NCBI RefSeq assembly: GCF_011769525.1
Contig: NZ_CP050440.1
Location: 3,225,501-3,289,500 of the forward strand
Origin: Tolypothrix sp. PCC 7910
GTDB lineage: Bacteria; Cyanobacteriota; Cyanobacteriia; Cyanobacteriales; Nostocaceae
Direction of reading: 5' to 3'
DNA: 64,000 nt
Made by a program: the position numbers and the translations under genes. Each line of letters opens with the position of its first letter. Position 1 is the first letter of the stretch. This document shows, piece after piece, positions 1 through 9,073 of the stretch. The notes under the pieces are model-generated. The model did no database searches and was not told where the DNA came from. It saw only the letters and a program-made list of their open reading frames with translations.

Positions 1-124
1 TAAAGCGATCGCCCTCACGCAAACGCAACACCCTTGCTAAATAGTGTTGTTGTTCTTTGGTGAGTGAAATTTCCCCTGCTTGGAGTTGAGAGGGTGCGAT
101 CGCAATTCTTTGTAGTTGAGACAT
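1..124 (-). CDS. rsmE: 16S rRNA (uracil-1498-N3)-methyltransferase RsmE, N-terminal part only
   Basis: The gene runs off the left edge. Reading from the ATG at 124 gives 41 residues beginning MSQLQRIAIAPSQL and including the stretch KEQQHYLARVLRLREGDR. That stretch is the typical start of the RsmE PUA-like domain, where the conserved HL-RVLR-GD block lies. RsmE methylates U1498 of 16S rRNA in the cytoplasm. The SPOUT catalytic domain lies outside the window, so activity cannot be judged. It is downstream of sir on the same strand, about 180 bp away. Confidence 0.8.
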   Translation of the reverse strand, partial: MSQLQRIAIAPSQLQAGEISLTKEQQHYLARVLRLREGDRF

Positions 125-305
125 GATCACAATTCGTAATTCGTAATTCGTAATTTTTACGAACCGCAGAGGCGCAGAGAATTTTCCGATAAATAAAAAT
201 AAACGCCGATAATTTATCTTGATCATCGGCGTTCATCTGCGTACCCTACGGGAAGCCGCAGAGCGTCTATATCGGCGGTTAAAATTACTAACTAATCCCT
301 AGCCC

Positions 306-2330
306 CTACTTCTCGAGGTTCTGGAAATAAGTTTCCAACGCCTCATGTACCAATTCGGTCATCGGCCTACCTTGGCTAGCTGCAGCAGCTTTCAGCTTGT
401 CATACACCTCATGTTGCAAACTCACGCGACGGCGAGTCTTATAGGTGGCAATGGTAGTATTTGCGATCGCCACTTCTTGTCCTTCACTTTCTGCGGTTCT
501 GGAGTCGGCTATGGCTTCAACTAAACCATCGCTATCGTCTGTAATGTCTGATGTAGCAACAGCTTGAGCTGTGTAATTAGCTGCAAATTCGCGGATGGCA
601 TCAAAACCGACGCGATCGCAAAAATCGCCAAAGCTTTCTTCTGCAGTTTTCGCCTGTTTAAAGTAAACGAAAATTGGCTCTAGCTGGGTTTCTATGTCAT
701 TATGGTGCAACCTTTCCATGTAAGGCTGCGCTAACCGCGTTTGATTGGGCGAACCGCCTAACCATACTTGGTAACTTTCTGGGGCACTACCCACAAAAGC
801 CAACTCCGCCATGTAAGGACGAGCGCAACCATTGGGACAGCCTGTCATCCTTACCACAAATTCTTCATTTTGTAAACCGACTTTATCCAAAACTGTGCCA
901 ATCCGTTCTAATATCCCAGGGATAGCGCGTTCTGATTCGGTGATTGCCAAGCCACAAGTTGGTAAAGCTGGACAAGCCATTGCCAGCCTTTCTAGGCGGG
1001 CAATTTTGCTGGGGTCGGAGATCACACCGCGACGGTCAAGAATTTCTTGAATCGCTGCTTTATCGGCTGGTGCAATTTCGCAGAATATCAGGTTTTGGTG
1101 GGGTGTGAGGCGAATGGGCAGGTTAAATTGCTCAACGATTTCCCTTAAGGCGGTTTTCAGTTGGAATGAACCTTCGTCTTTTACCCGACCGTTATCGATG
1201 GAAAGCCCTAAGAACAGCTTGCCATCGCCTTGTTCATGCCATCCCAGGAAGTCATGATATTTAAATTCTGGCAGTTCTTTAAAGGGAGCGATCGCTTTGC
1301 CAAAATATTCTTCGACTTTGGTGCGGAACTTTTCTACCCCCCAATCGTGCAGTAAATATTTTAATCGGGCGTGACGGCGGTCAGAGCGATCGCCATAATC
1401 CCGTTGAGTGGCGACAATTGCTTTGACTATTTCGTAAACATCTGCTTTGTCTACGTAGCCAATGGGATCTGCCAGCCTCGCGAAGGTTTCTTCTTTGTTA
1501 TGTGTTCTTCCTAAGCCACCACCAGCAAACACGTTAAATCCTTCAAGTTCACCTTTTTCATTGGTAATCACGACTAAGGTGAGGTCTTGGGAATATAAAT
1601 CAATGGAATTATCCCCTGGCACTGTCACGCTAACTTTAAACTTGCGCGGCATATAGTAGGTGCCATATATGGGTTCTTCAGTATTGCTGATGAGTGTCCC
1701 ATTCGTATCGTGTTGTCTTGCGGCTTTGACTTCTGGGCTTTCTTCCGCACTAATTGCCTTTTCACCATCTAGCCAAACTTCGTAATAAGCACCAGTTTGG
1801 GGCGACAATAAGTCAGCTACATTTTGGGCATATTCCCAAGCATACTGGTATTCTGGGCGATTCTTCCAAGGAACTGGCGGTGCCATAACGTTGCGGTTAA
1901 TATCGCCACAAGCGCCCAAAGTGGAACCAAGATTTTTCACAATAGTAGCGATCGCAGTTTTGAGATTCTTCTTTAAAATCCCATGTAACTGAAACCCTTG
2001 ACGGGTCGTTGCTCGCAATGTGTGGTTACCATATTCATCAGATAGCTTATCTAAAGCTAGATATAGCTGCGGCGGTACTAACCCACCAGGATTTTTTGTC
2101 CGCAGCATAAACTGGTAATCTTTCTCCTGCCCCTTGACGCGATTATCACGGTTATCTTGTTGATAAGATCCATGAAACTTCAGCAACTGCACTGCGTCTT
2201 CGCTAAAGTGAGTTGTATCCTGAAGTACTTCGGTGGCTACAGGTTCACGCAAAAAATTACTATTTTCCTTGATTCCTTCGACTTTGGAAGGCTTACGGCT
2301 TGCTATCGGGGAAGGAGGAGATTTAACCAT
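306..2330 (-). CDS. sir: Ferredoxin-dependent sulfite reductase with C-terminal ribbon-helix-helix-like tail
   Basis: This enzyme would reduce sulfite to sulfide with six electrons from ferredoxin in assimilatory sulfur metabolism. The protein has 674 residues. The four cysteines of the siroheme-[4Fe-4S] site are present: C453 and C459 (ACPALPTCG), and C498 and C502 ([10 protein letters not shown]). Siroheme-pocket arginines lie in the segment around 106-155, for example [12 protein letters not shown]. Cyanobacterial and plastid enzymes usually end soon after the region near residue 590. Here an acidic linker (about 591-630) leads to a 40-residue tail, 632-671, starting [15 protein letters not shown] and containing [15 protein letters not shown], which looks like a CopG/RHH DNA-binding fold. 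The tail is in frame with no sign of frameshift. The sulfite reductase call is very firm; the tail's fold is an inference. Confidence 0.95.
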   Translation of the reverse strand: MVKSPPSPIASRKPSKVEGIKENSNFLREPVATEVLQDTTHFSEDAVQLLKFHGSYQQDNRDNRVKGQEKDYQFMLRTKNPGGLVPPQLYLALDKLSDEYGNHTLRATTRQGFQLHGILKKNLKTAIATIVKNLGSTLGACGDINRNVMAPPVPWKNRPEYQYAWEYAQNVADLLSPQTGAYYEVWLDGEKAISAEESPEVKAARQHDTNGTLISNTEEPIYGTYYMPRKFKVSVTVPGDNSIDLYSQDLTLVVITNEKGELEGFNVFAGGGLGRTHNKEETFARLADPIGYVDKADVYEIVKAIVATQRDYGDRSDRRHARLKYLLHDWGVEKFRTKVEEYFGKAIAPFKELPEFKYHDFLGWHEQGDGKLFLGLSIDNGRVKDEGSFQLKTALREIVEQFNLPIRLTPHQNLIFCEIAPADKAAIQEILDRRGVISDPSKIARLERLAMACPALPTCGLAITESERAIPGILERIGTVLDKVGLQNEEFVVRMTGCPNGCARPYMAELAFVGSAPESYQVWLGGSPNQTRLAQPYMERLHHNDIETQLEPIFVYFKQAKTAEESFGDFCDRVGFDAIREFAANYTAQAVATSDITDDSDGLVEAIADSRTAESEGQEVAIANTTIATYKTRRRVSLQHEVYDKLKAAAASQGRPMTELVHEALETYFQNLEK

Positions 2331-2457
2331 TAGAGTTGTAGACTATTCTGAATAAGGCATCAGTAGAGGCCGAAGTTGCAAATTTAAAAGCACTTATTCG
2401 GCAAGATGATCCCCGGATATCCGGTCGAAATTAGGGGGAATATTTAATTTTAACATA

Positions 2458-2504
2458 GCAAAAAGCTGGCTTTGTCAGTGATGTAACACCTCACAAAACC
2501 AGCA
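2458..2504 (-). terminator. Intrinsic terminator
   Basis: A long hairpin occupies 2466-2504 (outer arms GCTGG/CCAGC and TTTGT/ACAAA, inner arms GTGAtGT/ACcTCAC). On the minus strand a run of five T follows at 2465-2461. It lies downstream of the outer-membrane-like gene at 2637-3173 and upstream of sir, so it should separate the two transcripts. The sir promoter must then lie in 2331-2457. Confidence 0.7.
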
Positions 2505-2636
2505 TACATATATTTCGGTAATCAGGGAACCAGTAAAAAATAGTGATTTCCCTGGGTCTCAATATTTGTTCAGTTCAGGGAATCAGAGGAATTTTTCCTT
2601 TCTCCTTTCAGCTTTTCCCCTTCCCCCAATACTTTG

Positions 2637-3173
2637 TTATCTAAAGCGATAACCCAGACCACCTTGGATACTAACAGCAGAAGCAGGGCTATTTTGGTAA
2701 GTCTTCATACCTACAGTAGCATTACTGTAGATCAAAAAGTTTTTAGCAACTTCCGACTCTACACCAGCAGTTAGCGCTACTCCATCTCTGTCACCCAGGG
2801 GAGTTTGCTTACCATCTTTTTCAACAAAAGAATAACCAGCACCTAAAAAGACGTTAGTTCCTTTAGCAATTGGTGCGTCTACGGAAACTTGAGGGATGAT
2901 TGCTGTCGTCTGATCTGTAAACAGGATTTGAGTGCGTGCAGAAAATGGAGTGGGGCCCAATTTTAAACGGCCTGTAACGTTACCACCAAATTGAGCATCT
3001 TGACCAACTTGTCCGCCATTAGTTACACCACCTGCAACACCCGCACCAATATAGCTAGCATCAGTACCTTTTTGTGTTTGTGCGGATGCTTGACCAGCAT
3101 TTAAAAAAAGCGGAGCAACTACTAAAGAAGACAATGCAGAAATTGTTACAAAAGATTTAACAATACCTTTCAT
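2637..3173 (-). CDS. Exported outer-membrane-like beta-strand protein
   Basis: The protein has 178 residues from the ATG at 3173. I chose this start because an AGGCAAG ribosome-binding site precedes it and the signal peptide begins right there (MKGIVKSFVTISALSS, cleavage near ASA-QTQ). The longer upstream reading adds 18 unlikely residues. The mature part is rich in Gly, Thr and alternating hydrophobic residues and ends in GGLGYRFR, which resembles small outer-membrane beta-barrel proteins. No cysteine pairs or enzymatic motif are visible. Its function is unknown. It is transcribed divergently from the ADP-ribosylglycohydrolase gene. Confidence 0.7.
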   Translation of the reverse strand: MKGIVKSFVTISALSSLVVAPLFLNAGQASAQTQKGTDASYIGAGVAGGVTNGGQVGQDAQFGGNVTGRLKLGPTPFSARTQILFTDQTTAIIPQVSVDAPIAKGTNVFLGAGYSFVEKDGKQTPLGDRDGVALTAGVESEVAKNFLIYSNATVGMKTYQNSPASAVSIQGGLGYRFR

Positions 3174-3435
3174 AATCTTGCCTAAATATTGTGAATTTTG
3201 CTGATATTTTATTAGTCGCAAACTCACAAAAAAGGTTCCAAATATTTGGCAATTTATATTGCATCATTGTCGCTATGGATGCATATAGCTTTAATAATTT
3301 TAGAGATTGATTTACCTAATTGAAGTTTTATAATTACAAAACATTTTCCTTCTATCCGGTACTTTACACAAAAGATGGACGGTTTTTAAACTGGCACAAT
3401 AATTATCAATACAAATTATCTGATTTCAACTTGAT

Positions 3436-3469
3436 AAAATAACCTATTACCTTATAAATAGGTTATTTT
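3436..3469. terminator. Orphan bidirectional terminator-like hairpin
   Basis: A perfect 13-bp stem (3436-3448 with 3457-3469, core AATAACCTATT/AATAGGTTATT) has an 8-base loop and is flanked by A/T runs on both sides. It sits between two divergent genes, where no annotated transcript should end. It may close a small RNA on either strand, or act as an attenuator ahead of the gene at 3567. Confidence 0.55.
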
Positions 3470-3566
3470 TACAGAGAATGAAATCATCGGTTGTAGCAGC
3501 TATTGCAACAAGCTCTAGAGGGAATATATAAAGTAAAGTTTTGGGAGCTTCTATGGAGACTAAACA

Positions 3567-4508
3567 ATGCTAACCGCTGCAAAAACATTGTCTGGTTTGA
3601 TGGGTTTATGTGTCGGTGATGCGTTGGGTGTGCCGGTGGAGTTTACCAGCCGCGCGGAACGGGTGCAATCTCCAGTTACCAAGATGCTGGGTTATGGCAC
3701 ATGGAACCAACCGCCAGGAACTTGGTCAGATGACAGTTCTTTAACGTTTTGTTTGGCAGAAACTCTTTGTCGAGGGTATTCTTTAGATGCTATAGCCAAT
3801 TCCTTCTGGCGCTGGTATAAGCAAGCTTACTGGACTCCCCGTGGTGAACTCTTTGATATTGGACATACCACCCATGCCGCAATTATGCGCTTAAAGCAGG
3901 GTATTTTGCCCCGGGAAGCAGGGGGAAAAATCGAAAATACCAATGGCAATGGTTCGTTGATGAGAATCCTGCCAATGGCTTATTGTCACAAGATACTCAC
4001 CTTCAGCGAATTAATCGCGCGGGTACATGATGTTTCTGCAATTACCCATGCCCATGCGCGATCGCTGATGGCTTGTGGTATTTATATCACTATTGCCGTA
4101 GCCTTACTCGAAGGTGCTGACCCGCAAACGGCTTATTTGCAAAGCTTACACAAGCTGGAGCCAATTTACTCACAGCGCGAATATTTATTAGAAAAACACC
4201 ATTTTGCCAGAATCTACAGTGGTACAATTGCTCAGCTACCAGTAGCAGAGATTAATTCTGGTGGCTATGTGATTGATACCCTAGAAGCTTCGCTATGGTG
4301 TTTCTTAAATAGTTCTTCCTACTCACAAGCGGTATTAACAGCAGTTAACTTAGGCGGAGATACAGACACCACCGCCGCCGTTACTGGTGGGTTAGCAGGA
4401 ATTTACTACGGGGTAGAAAATATCCCCCAAGCATGGATTAACCAAATCGCCCGCAAACAGGACATTATTAACTTGGCTACCCGCTTTGCGGCTGCTGTTT
4501 ATAGTTAG
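3567..4508 (+). CDS. ADP-ribosylglycohydrolase family protein
   Basis: The protein has 313 residues and is full length for the DraG/ARH fold, which hydrolyses ADP-ribose linkages with two Mg2+ ions. The metal-site motifs are in place: GDALGVPVEF near residue 17, TWSDDSSLT near residue 53, and a C-terminal GGDTDTTAAVTGG near residue 277. The substrate (ADP-ribosylated protein, nucleic acid or small molecule) cannot be told from sequence. A stand-alone gene, with no DraT-like transferase next to it. Confidence 0.9.
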   Translation: MLTAAKTLSGLMGLCVGDALGVPVEFTSRAERVQSPVTKMLGYGTWNQPPGTWSDDSSLTFCLAETLCRGYSLDAIANSFWRWYKQAYWTPRGELFDIGHTTHAAIMRLKQGILPREAGGKIENTNGNGSLMRILPMAYCHKILTFSELIARVHDVSAITHAHARSLMACGIYITIAVALLEGADPQTAYLQSLHKLEPIYSQREYLLEKHHFARIYSGTIAQLPVAEINSGGYVIDTLEASLWCFLNSSSYSQAVLTAVNLGGDTDTTAAVTGGLAGIYYGVENIPQAWINQIARKQDIINLATRFAAAVYS

Positions 4509-4530
4509 GGGAGAGAATCAAGAGCCGTAG

Positions 4531-4585
4531 AGACGCGATTCATCGCGTCTGTAAAAGAGTCGGAGAGACGCGATGAATCGCGTCT
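4531..4585. repeat. Tandem pair of GACGCGAT palindromes
   Basis: Two near-perfect palindromes follow each other: AGACGCGAT-TC-ATCGCGTCT (4531-4550) and AGACGCGAT-GA-ATCGCGTCT (4566-4585). They lie just after the stop of the ADP-ribosylglycohydrolase gene. The same element recurs singly at 9074, 27344, 47294 and 50410, so it is a dispersed REP-like repeat. Confidence 0.85.
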
Positions 4586-4651
4586 GTACAAGAGTAATTT
4601 TCTCCCTTATCTCTCATATCCCAGTCCCCAGTTCCCAGTCCCCAATCCCTA

Positions 4652-5710
4652 CTAAACAGGAGATAAAGAATACACCTGACCATCAATTAACAGCCGCGTA
4701 ATACCTTTAGCTTGAAGATGAGTCCGAGCCTTTTGCAGCATTTTACTATCAGGTACTTTAATCACGCGATCGCGCTTGGTGGAAAAGCGCTTGGCTACGC
4801 GATGATTATCGAATATTGGTAGTGTTCTTTGCTGGGTTTCTAAGCTGGGAATTTGTCCCAAATCGCCAAAGTCTTTCAGCGGGCGGGTAATTAATTCTGA
4901 TGACCTGTCGATGACCAAATAGCAAGTTTTGGGCAAGTGCGCTGACGACAATGGTAAAACTTGGACTGGTGCTTCACCTGGCCTGCGCCTTGTGACTAGA
5001 GGTCTTGATTCCTCAAAATCATATTCCTCATCGTCATCCTCGAAGTCATCATCTTCTAAATCGTCGTCTAAATCGTCCAAATCTTCAGACTCATCTAGCA
5101 AGTCTTCGCCTAGCATTTGAGCTAAAACGTTGGCTTCTGGACGTTCATCCTCTAACAATGGGCTAGAAATACTCGCAGGTTCTTGCCGCTTGGGAGTGGG
5201 AAGAATGGGCATTTCCGGCGGTTTAGGGCTGGGAATGCTGACGATTTCAGGTAATTTCTTGGTGGGTAAAATCTCTAACTGCTCTGCTGCTGGAGGCTCT
5301 TGTGTTCCTTCTGCAGAAGAGCGTCGCCGTACCCGCCTGATAGGAGGAGCAATATCCCGACTATCCCTGTCCTCAGACTTCGCTATTACTGGTTCTGGCT
5401 CAACTTTCGGCAACTCTACAGGGCGACTTTCTTCGTGAGGAATGTCTATTTCTGGCTGTGGTTTACTCAACAGTGGTAACTGTTCATAGTTTACCTGCGC
5501 CCTACCCTCGGGAGTTCTCGCCGCACGTTTTAAAGAAACGAGGTATTCATACTCGTCTTCTGGTAACGTACTTTTGAGCAGGCGGCTAATTGTCGAGTTA
5601 CTAACGTCATAGCGCTCTGCCAAAGTTGAGGTGGTTTCGGCAGTCTCTCGATATAACTTAAGAATTTCTTGTTTGTCAGAATCTGTTAATTTTCTCACGG
5701 TAGACACCAA
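4652..5710 (-). CDS. HTH protein with acidic disordered middle and conserved C-terminal domain
   Basis: The protein has 352 residues. Residues 8-47 (ending AERYDVSNSTISRLLK) form a helix-turn-helix of the kind seen in transposase and Hin/Mor-like regulators. Residues 85-200 are proline-rich and low in complexity. Residues 202-235 are almost all Asp/Glu. Residues 255-352 look globular (CYLVIDRSSELITRPL near 263, then LLIDGQVYSLSP at the end). I recognise the overall shape as a conserved cyanobacterial protein without assigned function. DNA binding is inferred from the HTH only. The next gene upstream on this strand starts at 6571, 9 bp from this start, so the two are probably co-transcribed. 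Confidence 0.65.
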   Translation of the reverse strand: MVSTVRKLTDSDKQEILKLYRETAETTSTLAERYDVSNSTISRLLKSTLPEDEYEYLVSLKRAARTPEGRAQVNYEQLPLLSKPQPEIDIPHEESRPVELPKVEPEPVIAKSEDRDSRDIAPPIRRVRRRSSAEGTQEPPAAEQLEILPTKKLPEIVSIPSPKPPEMPILPTPKRQEPASISSPLLEDERPEANVLAQMLGEDLLDESEDLDDLDDDLEDDDFEDDDEEYDFEESRPLVTRRRPGEAPVQVLPLSSAHLPKTCYLVIDRSSELITRPLKDFGDLGQIPSLETQQRTLPIFDNHRVAKRFSTKRDRVIKVPDSKMLQKARTHLQAKGITRLLIDGQVYSLSPV

Positions 5711-5719
5711 AAATCTTTT

Positions 5720-6571
5720 TTATGCTCGTTTGCGTCCGCGTTCCCGCCGCGAGCGGCTCAATGATGCCTCATATTCTAGAGCAGCGCCCATACCAAATAA
5801 AACTCCACTAAAAACCCAAAACACTTCTAATATTTCTCCACTTTGATAACTGGGACCTTGGGCGTATTTAAACCACATATCTGCAATGTATAGCGAAAAT
5901 GCTGCGGCTGCAATCATTCTCCACGACTGGGCAACTTTTCCTCCCCAAAAGGCTAACAGCAAGGTAGTAGCAATAATGAGAATAGCTACATCGCTAACGA
6001 TGTAAAACCAATTCAATAGAGTGCCTAGCAAATCCAGAGGTTTTGGCTGTTGCAGAGAAATCCACCAAGCTAACAAACTGCCAAACACGCCAATAGCTAA
6101 GACAACTAGCCATTGCCATTTTTCGAGATTGATTCGCCTGTGAGCCGCTGCTAAAATCATGCCTGTACCAAGACACAGATACGTTACTACAAAAAACACA
6201 TCGCCAATAGAAACATCCGGTTCTTCTTTTAAGATTATTTCCGTATAACCGAAAAATATCCCCCCTAGGAAATAAGACAGCATACCTATGCCAATAGCGA
6301 GCCAAACATTTCGACCACTGACAATTTTTTGGCTACGCCAATTCCTCAAGCATAAGATACCGGCACCCAGGTAAGCTAACGCTTCAAAAATATTTGTACC
6401 AATTACATACCACTCAGCACGACTTTCTATGCCATCTGCACCTGGGACTTTAGCACTAAACAATAAAAAGTATAACAGTGCCAGTACAGCCCAGCCAATG
6501 CTCGCTAAGACTATATTTCCTGTATTGAAAATAGATTTAGAACGCTGGGAGCTTTCGTAAGAACTACTCAT
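5720..6571 (-). CDS. Multi-pass membrane protein, unknown function
   Basis: The protein has 283 residues and about eight hydrophobic segments, beginning at residue 18 (GNIVLASIGWAVLALLYFLL). Its C-terminus is short and very basic (SRSRRERGRKRA). I see no transporter or enzyme motif. It ends 9 bp before the HTH gene start on the same strand, which suggests a two-gene unit and possibly regulation of one by the other. The basic tail contrasts with the partner's strongly acidic region, but an interaction is speculation. Confidence 0.65.
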   Translation of the reverse strand: MSSSYESSQRSKSIFNTGNIVLASIGWAVLALLYFLLFSAKVPGADGIESRAEWYVIGTNIFEALAYLGAGILCLRNWRSQKIVSGRNVWLAIGIGMLSYFLGGIFFGYTEIILKEEPDVSIGDVFFVVTYLCLGTGMILAAAHRRINLEKWQWLVVLAIGVFGSLLAWWISLQQPKPLDLLGTLLNWFYIVSDVAILIIATTLLLAFWGGKVAQSWRMIAAAAFSLYIADMWFKYAQGPSYQSGEILEVFWVFSGVLFGMGAALEYEASLSRSRRERGRKRA

Positions 6572-6892
6572 AATATGACTTGTTTATGTAAACACACTTT
6601 GGCAGGATTTTGACTTATATAACTGTGTGAGAAGCTTTTGTACTGAAAATTAACTAGTACAGTATGGTGGAAATAGAACTCGTAAGAGTAGCTGTCTAAT
6701 ATGTACAAAACAGCCAAAAAGCTCAAAATATATGCTTTTGAACGCCAATTACTACAACGCGGCGCACCCGCACCAAGCAATGGCTACTTTTGACTTCCGC
6801 ACAGGTGTACTAGTCAATTGCTCTACCAAACGATGCATAATTAAATGCCAAGAGCAACTATCCCTGGCAGTATTGTTCCCATTTTGTTAAGG

Positions 6893-7552
6893 CTATTGCC
6901 ACAGTTTACTCATTGGCGATTGATTTAGCCAACTGATAAACAGCGATCGCTCTCCTTCTGGGAGATCTTGTAAGCGATCGACCACTGGATGAGCGAAGTT
7001 AGCATTACCAAAATAGGTTTTCCCTAACTTATGGAGTTCTTGTAACAGAGTAATTACATGATTTTCTTGCCAAGAAGGCAGACTGGTTGCATCCAGAGGG
7101 TCTTCATTGAGCAAATATTTTACGGCTTCTGGCGAAGATGCTTGTGGCAACTGCTTCTGCCGCAATACTTCCGTAATATCTTTTTCAAATAAAGCTGCTT
7201 GTTTAGAACCTAAAAAATCTTCTATTTCTAGATAGACAGCTTGCAGCAGCAAAATACTAGCTTGGATAAACACTCCTGTCTTGCTATGGACATCCGTGTC
7301 AGAACCTAGTTGGTCTAAACGGATTTTTCCCCAGATGCTATAGCGGTCTGGTTCTTCCAACAAGACACAGGCTTTACCTCGCCCATCTGTTAATTCCCTC
7401 CACAAGGCTCTGGCTTCTTCCTCTTGACTAGCTTTAAAAACATTAATCAAGCGGAAAGTTTGCCCCTGATAGTGGAGGACTGGCATTGGCTGCTCTCGCT
7501 TAGGGTGCGGAATGCTTGATATTTCTACATCCTGCCGTTTGAGAATAAACAT
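6893..7552 (-). CDS. Conserved cyanobacterial hypothetical protein
   Basis: The protein has 219 residues and is soluble, with no signal peptide and no membrane segment. It contains a beta-rich N-terminal half (LHYQGQTFRLINVF, RYSIWGKIRLDQL) and a helical C-terminal half. I do not recognise a named domain. Codon use and HIP1 content match the neighbours, which supports a real gene. It is flanked by intergenic DNA and appears monocistronic. Confidence 0.6.
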   Translation of the reverse strand: MFILKRQDVEISSIPHPKREQPMPVLHYQGQTFRLINVFKASQEEEARALWRELTDGRGKACVLLEEPDRYSIWGKIRLDQLGSDTDVHSKTGVFIQASILLLQAVYLEIEDFLGSKQAALFEKDITEVLRQKQLPQASSPEAVKYLLNEDPLDATSLPSWQENHVITLLQELHKLGKTYFGNANFAHPVVDRLQDLPEGERSLFISWLNQSPMSKLWQ

Positions 7553-7908
7553 GGCACTAGCAAATAACTCCTCTCAGGGGCGTTCTCAATATGCGATCTA
7601 TAATCTGATTTCAAAGCATCGCCAAGAGTGCGATTACCTAGCGTAAAGTAGGGGTCAGCCTCGCGATCGCTAGAGGTTGCTCTACAGTAATTCGCCCAAA
7701 GGTGATTTACGTCAATACCCAAATAACCCATTGACCACACAATATATGTAATAAATAGTCCATTTACTTCGTTGAAAGTGTACAGTGACTAACTAGCGAC
7801 TAGCATCTTAGCCTTGCTACTAGCAAATCTGCAATTTTCGATTGCTTCTTGCTAGAGAAAACGATATAATTAGGAAGATGACTCTTTAAAGAGCCACAGT
7901 ATTGTGTT

Positions 7909-7981
7909 GGGCGCGTAGCTCAGTGGATAGAGCCACGGATTTCTAATCCGTTGGTCGCAGGTTCGAACCCTGCCGCGCTCG
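7909..7981 (+). tRNA. tRNA-Arg (anticodon UCU)
   Basis: A complete cloverleaf is visible. The acceptor stem GGGCGCG pairs with CGCGCTC (one G-U pair). The D-arm is GCTC...GAGC, the anticodon stem is ACGGA/TCCGT with loop TTTCTAA, and the T-arm is GCAGG-TTCGAAC-CCTGC. The discriminator is G and CCA is not encoded. Loop positions 34-36 read TCT, so it decodes AGA. Confidence 0.97.
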
Positions 7982-7993
7982 TTTTTAATTAAA

Positions 7994-8011
7994 ATGCCAA
8001 AGTTTTGGCAT
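7994..8011. terminator. Bidirectional terminator between tRNA-Arg and the small membrane gene
   Basis: The hairpin ATGCCAAA-GT-TTTGGCAT has 8-bp arms and lies 12 bases after the tRNA and 13 bases after the stop of the minus-strand gene at 8024. T-rich sequence follows on the minus strand (TTTAATT). It would serve the convergent pair. Confidence 0.5.
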
Positions 8012-8023
8012 TACCAAAATAAC

Positions 8024-8131
8024 CTACTTTTTCCCAGGTAGCTTTGTACCCATCTCAGTTAATGCTGAGAAAAATAGATATACGATCAATAGACCAGCAG
8101 TAATCAAAAATAGAACAATATCGTTATTCAT
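8024..8131 (-). CDS. 35-residue single-helix membrane protein
   Basis: The reading frame starts MNNDIVLFLITAGLLIVYLF and ends LTEMGTKLPGKK. It has one hydrophobic helix (about residues 4-23) and a basic C-terminus. This size and shape is typical of small thylakoid subunits (Psb, Pet, Psa and Ndh small subunits), but I cannot match it to a named one. A hairpin follows the stop. It is not proven to be translated. Confidence 0.4.
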   Translation of the reverse strand: MNNDIVLFLITAGLLIVYLFFSALTEMGTKLPGKK

Positions 8132-8551
8132 TTTTTGTACCAGAACTCTAAAAAATAAATTATCCTAATTTCTGCACTCGACAGAAGTTTTCCTCCTGCC
8201 AGCTTTCTGCTTCTCAGTCCCCAGTACACAAAATATTGTTTGAGCGTAACTCCCTAAAAGAGTATTTGTTTAGCAAATTAACCAATTTTTGCTCAGCATT
8301 TAACGCAACGTCAGTCTCAAGTAGAGCGAAAGAGCGATCGCTTGTATTTAGGTAACCTTGTTTTCGTGACTTTTTGTAACGCTTTTTTATACTGAGCCCC
8401 CCGAGCGTGGGCGACTGTGTCACACTGGGAGTGGAGAGTTAATTCGGCGACCGCGTTTGTTTTTATTATTTACAGGCTTTTTCCTTTTGGTATTCACAAA
8501 CTTTTCTCCGAAATCTAAATCTCTACACCGTTTTGATTTTGGAGACGACTT
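8132..8551 (+). promoter_or_regulatory. Long leader region of the RNA-binding protein gene
   Basis: There are 420 bases without a convincing gene before the RRM protein. The last 130 bases are T-rich and end with a GGAGA ribosome-binding site 9 bases before the ATG at 8552. Cyanobacterial rbp genes of this type are usually cold-induced through a long 5' leader. That role is inferred here, and no conserved element was identified. Confidence 0.3.
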
Positions 8552-8860
8552 ATGTCAGTTTATGTAGGCAATCTTTCCTACGAAGTTACAGAAGAAAGCT
8601 TGAATGCTGTATTTGCAGAATATGGTTCTGTAAAGCGCGTTCAGCTGCCTACTGATCGTGAAACAGGTCGTTTACGCGGCTTTGGTTTTGTAGAGATGAG
8701 TTCCGAAGCTGAAGAAGCAGCTGCCATTGAAGCACTTGATGGTGCTGAGTGGATGGGACGTGACCTAAAAGTCAATAAAGCTAAGCCTAAGGAAGATAGA
8801 GGTTCCTTTGGTGGTGGTAATCGTGGTGGCTACGGTGGTGGTTCTCGTAATCGCTACTAA
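8552..8860 (+). CDS. Cold-type RRM RNA-binding protein (Rbp family)
   Basis: The protein has 102 residues. A single RRM domain covers residues 2-78 with RNP2 (VYVGNL, residues 3-8) and RNP1 (RGFGFVEM, near residue 43). A short Gly/Arg/Tyr-rich tail (residues 84-102) follows. Proteins of this class bind U-rich RNA and, in Anabaena and relatives, increase in the cold; one group also helps place photosystem mRNAs at the thylakoid membrane. The glycine-rich tail puts it with the cold-regulated Rbp proteins. A clear terminator follows at 8927. Confidence 0.93.
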   Translation: MSVYVGNLSYEVTEESLNAVFAEYGSVKRVQLPTDRETGRLRGFGFVEMSSEAEEAAAIEALDGAEWMGRDLKVNKAKPKEDRGSFGGGNRGGYGGGSRNRY

Positions 8861-8926
8861 GCTACTGTGGTGACATAACAAAATAGAGGTTATTTGTTCT
8901 TCAATTAGCCTATTAATATATGAACC

Positions 8927-8955
8927 AGGCTCAGGCGAAATGCTTGAGCCTTTTT
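8927..8955 (+). terminator. Intrinsic terminator of the RRM gene
   Basis: The stem AGGCTCA/TGAGCCT is extended by G-T wobble pairs around a GAAA-containing loop and followed by TTTTT. It lies about 65 bases after the stop codon. Confidence 0.85.
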
Positions 8956-9073
8956 GCTGACAGTAAAAATGCGTACCCCGAATTTCTTACCAGATTAGTT
9001 AGGTTGATTAAGCGCAGCGCAACCCAACATGCAATACGGTTCGGTTAAGAATTTTTCGTTATGATTTTGGGTT

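Noticed and set aside
2637-3227. Longer start at 3227 for the outer-membrane-like gene
   Set aside because: It would put 18 extra residues before a perfect signal peptide; the ATG at 3173 has a ribosome-binding site.
6701-6793. A 30-codon plus-strand frame starting MYKTAKKLKIYAFERQLLQRG
   Set aside because: It reads plausibly but is very short, has no ribosome-binding site and no visible partner. It may be a decayed fragment; not called as a gene.
8214-8423. A 69-codon minus-strand frame
   Set aside because: Lies in the leader of the RRM gene, with no conserved-looking blocks and an unusual composition.
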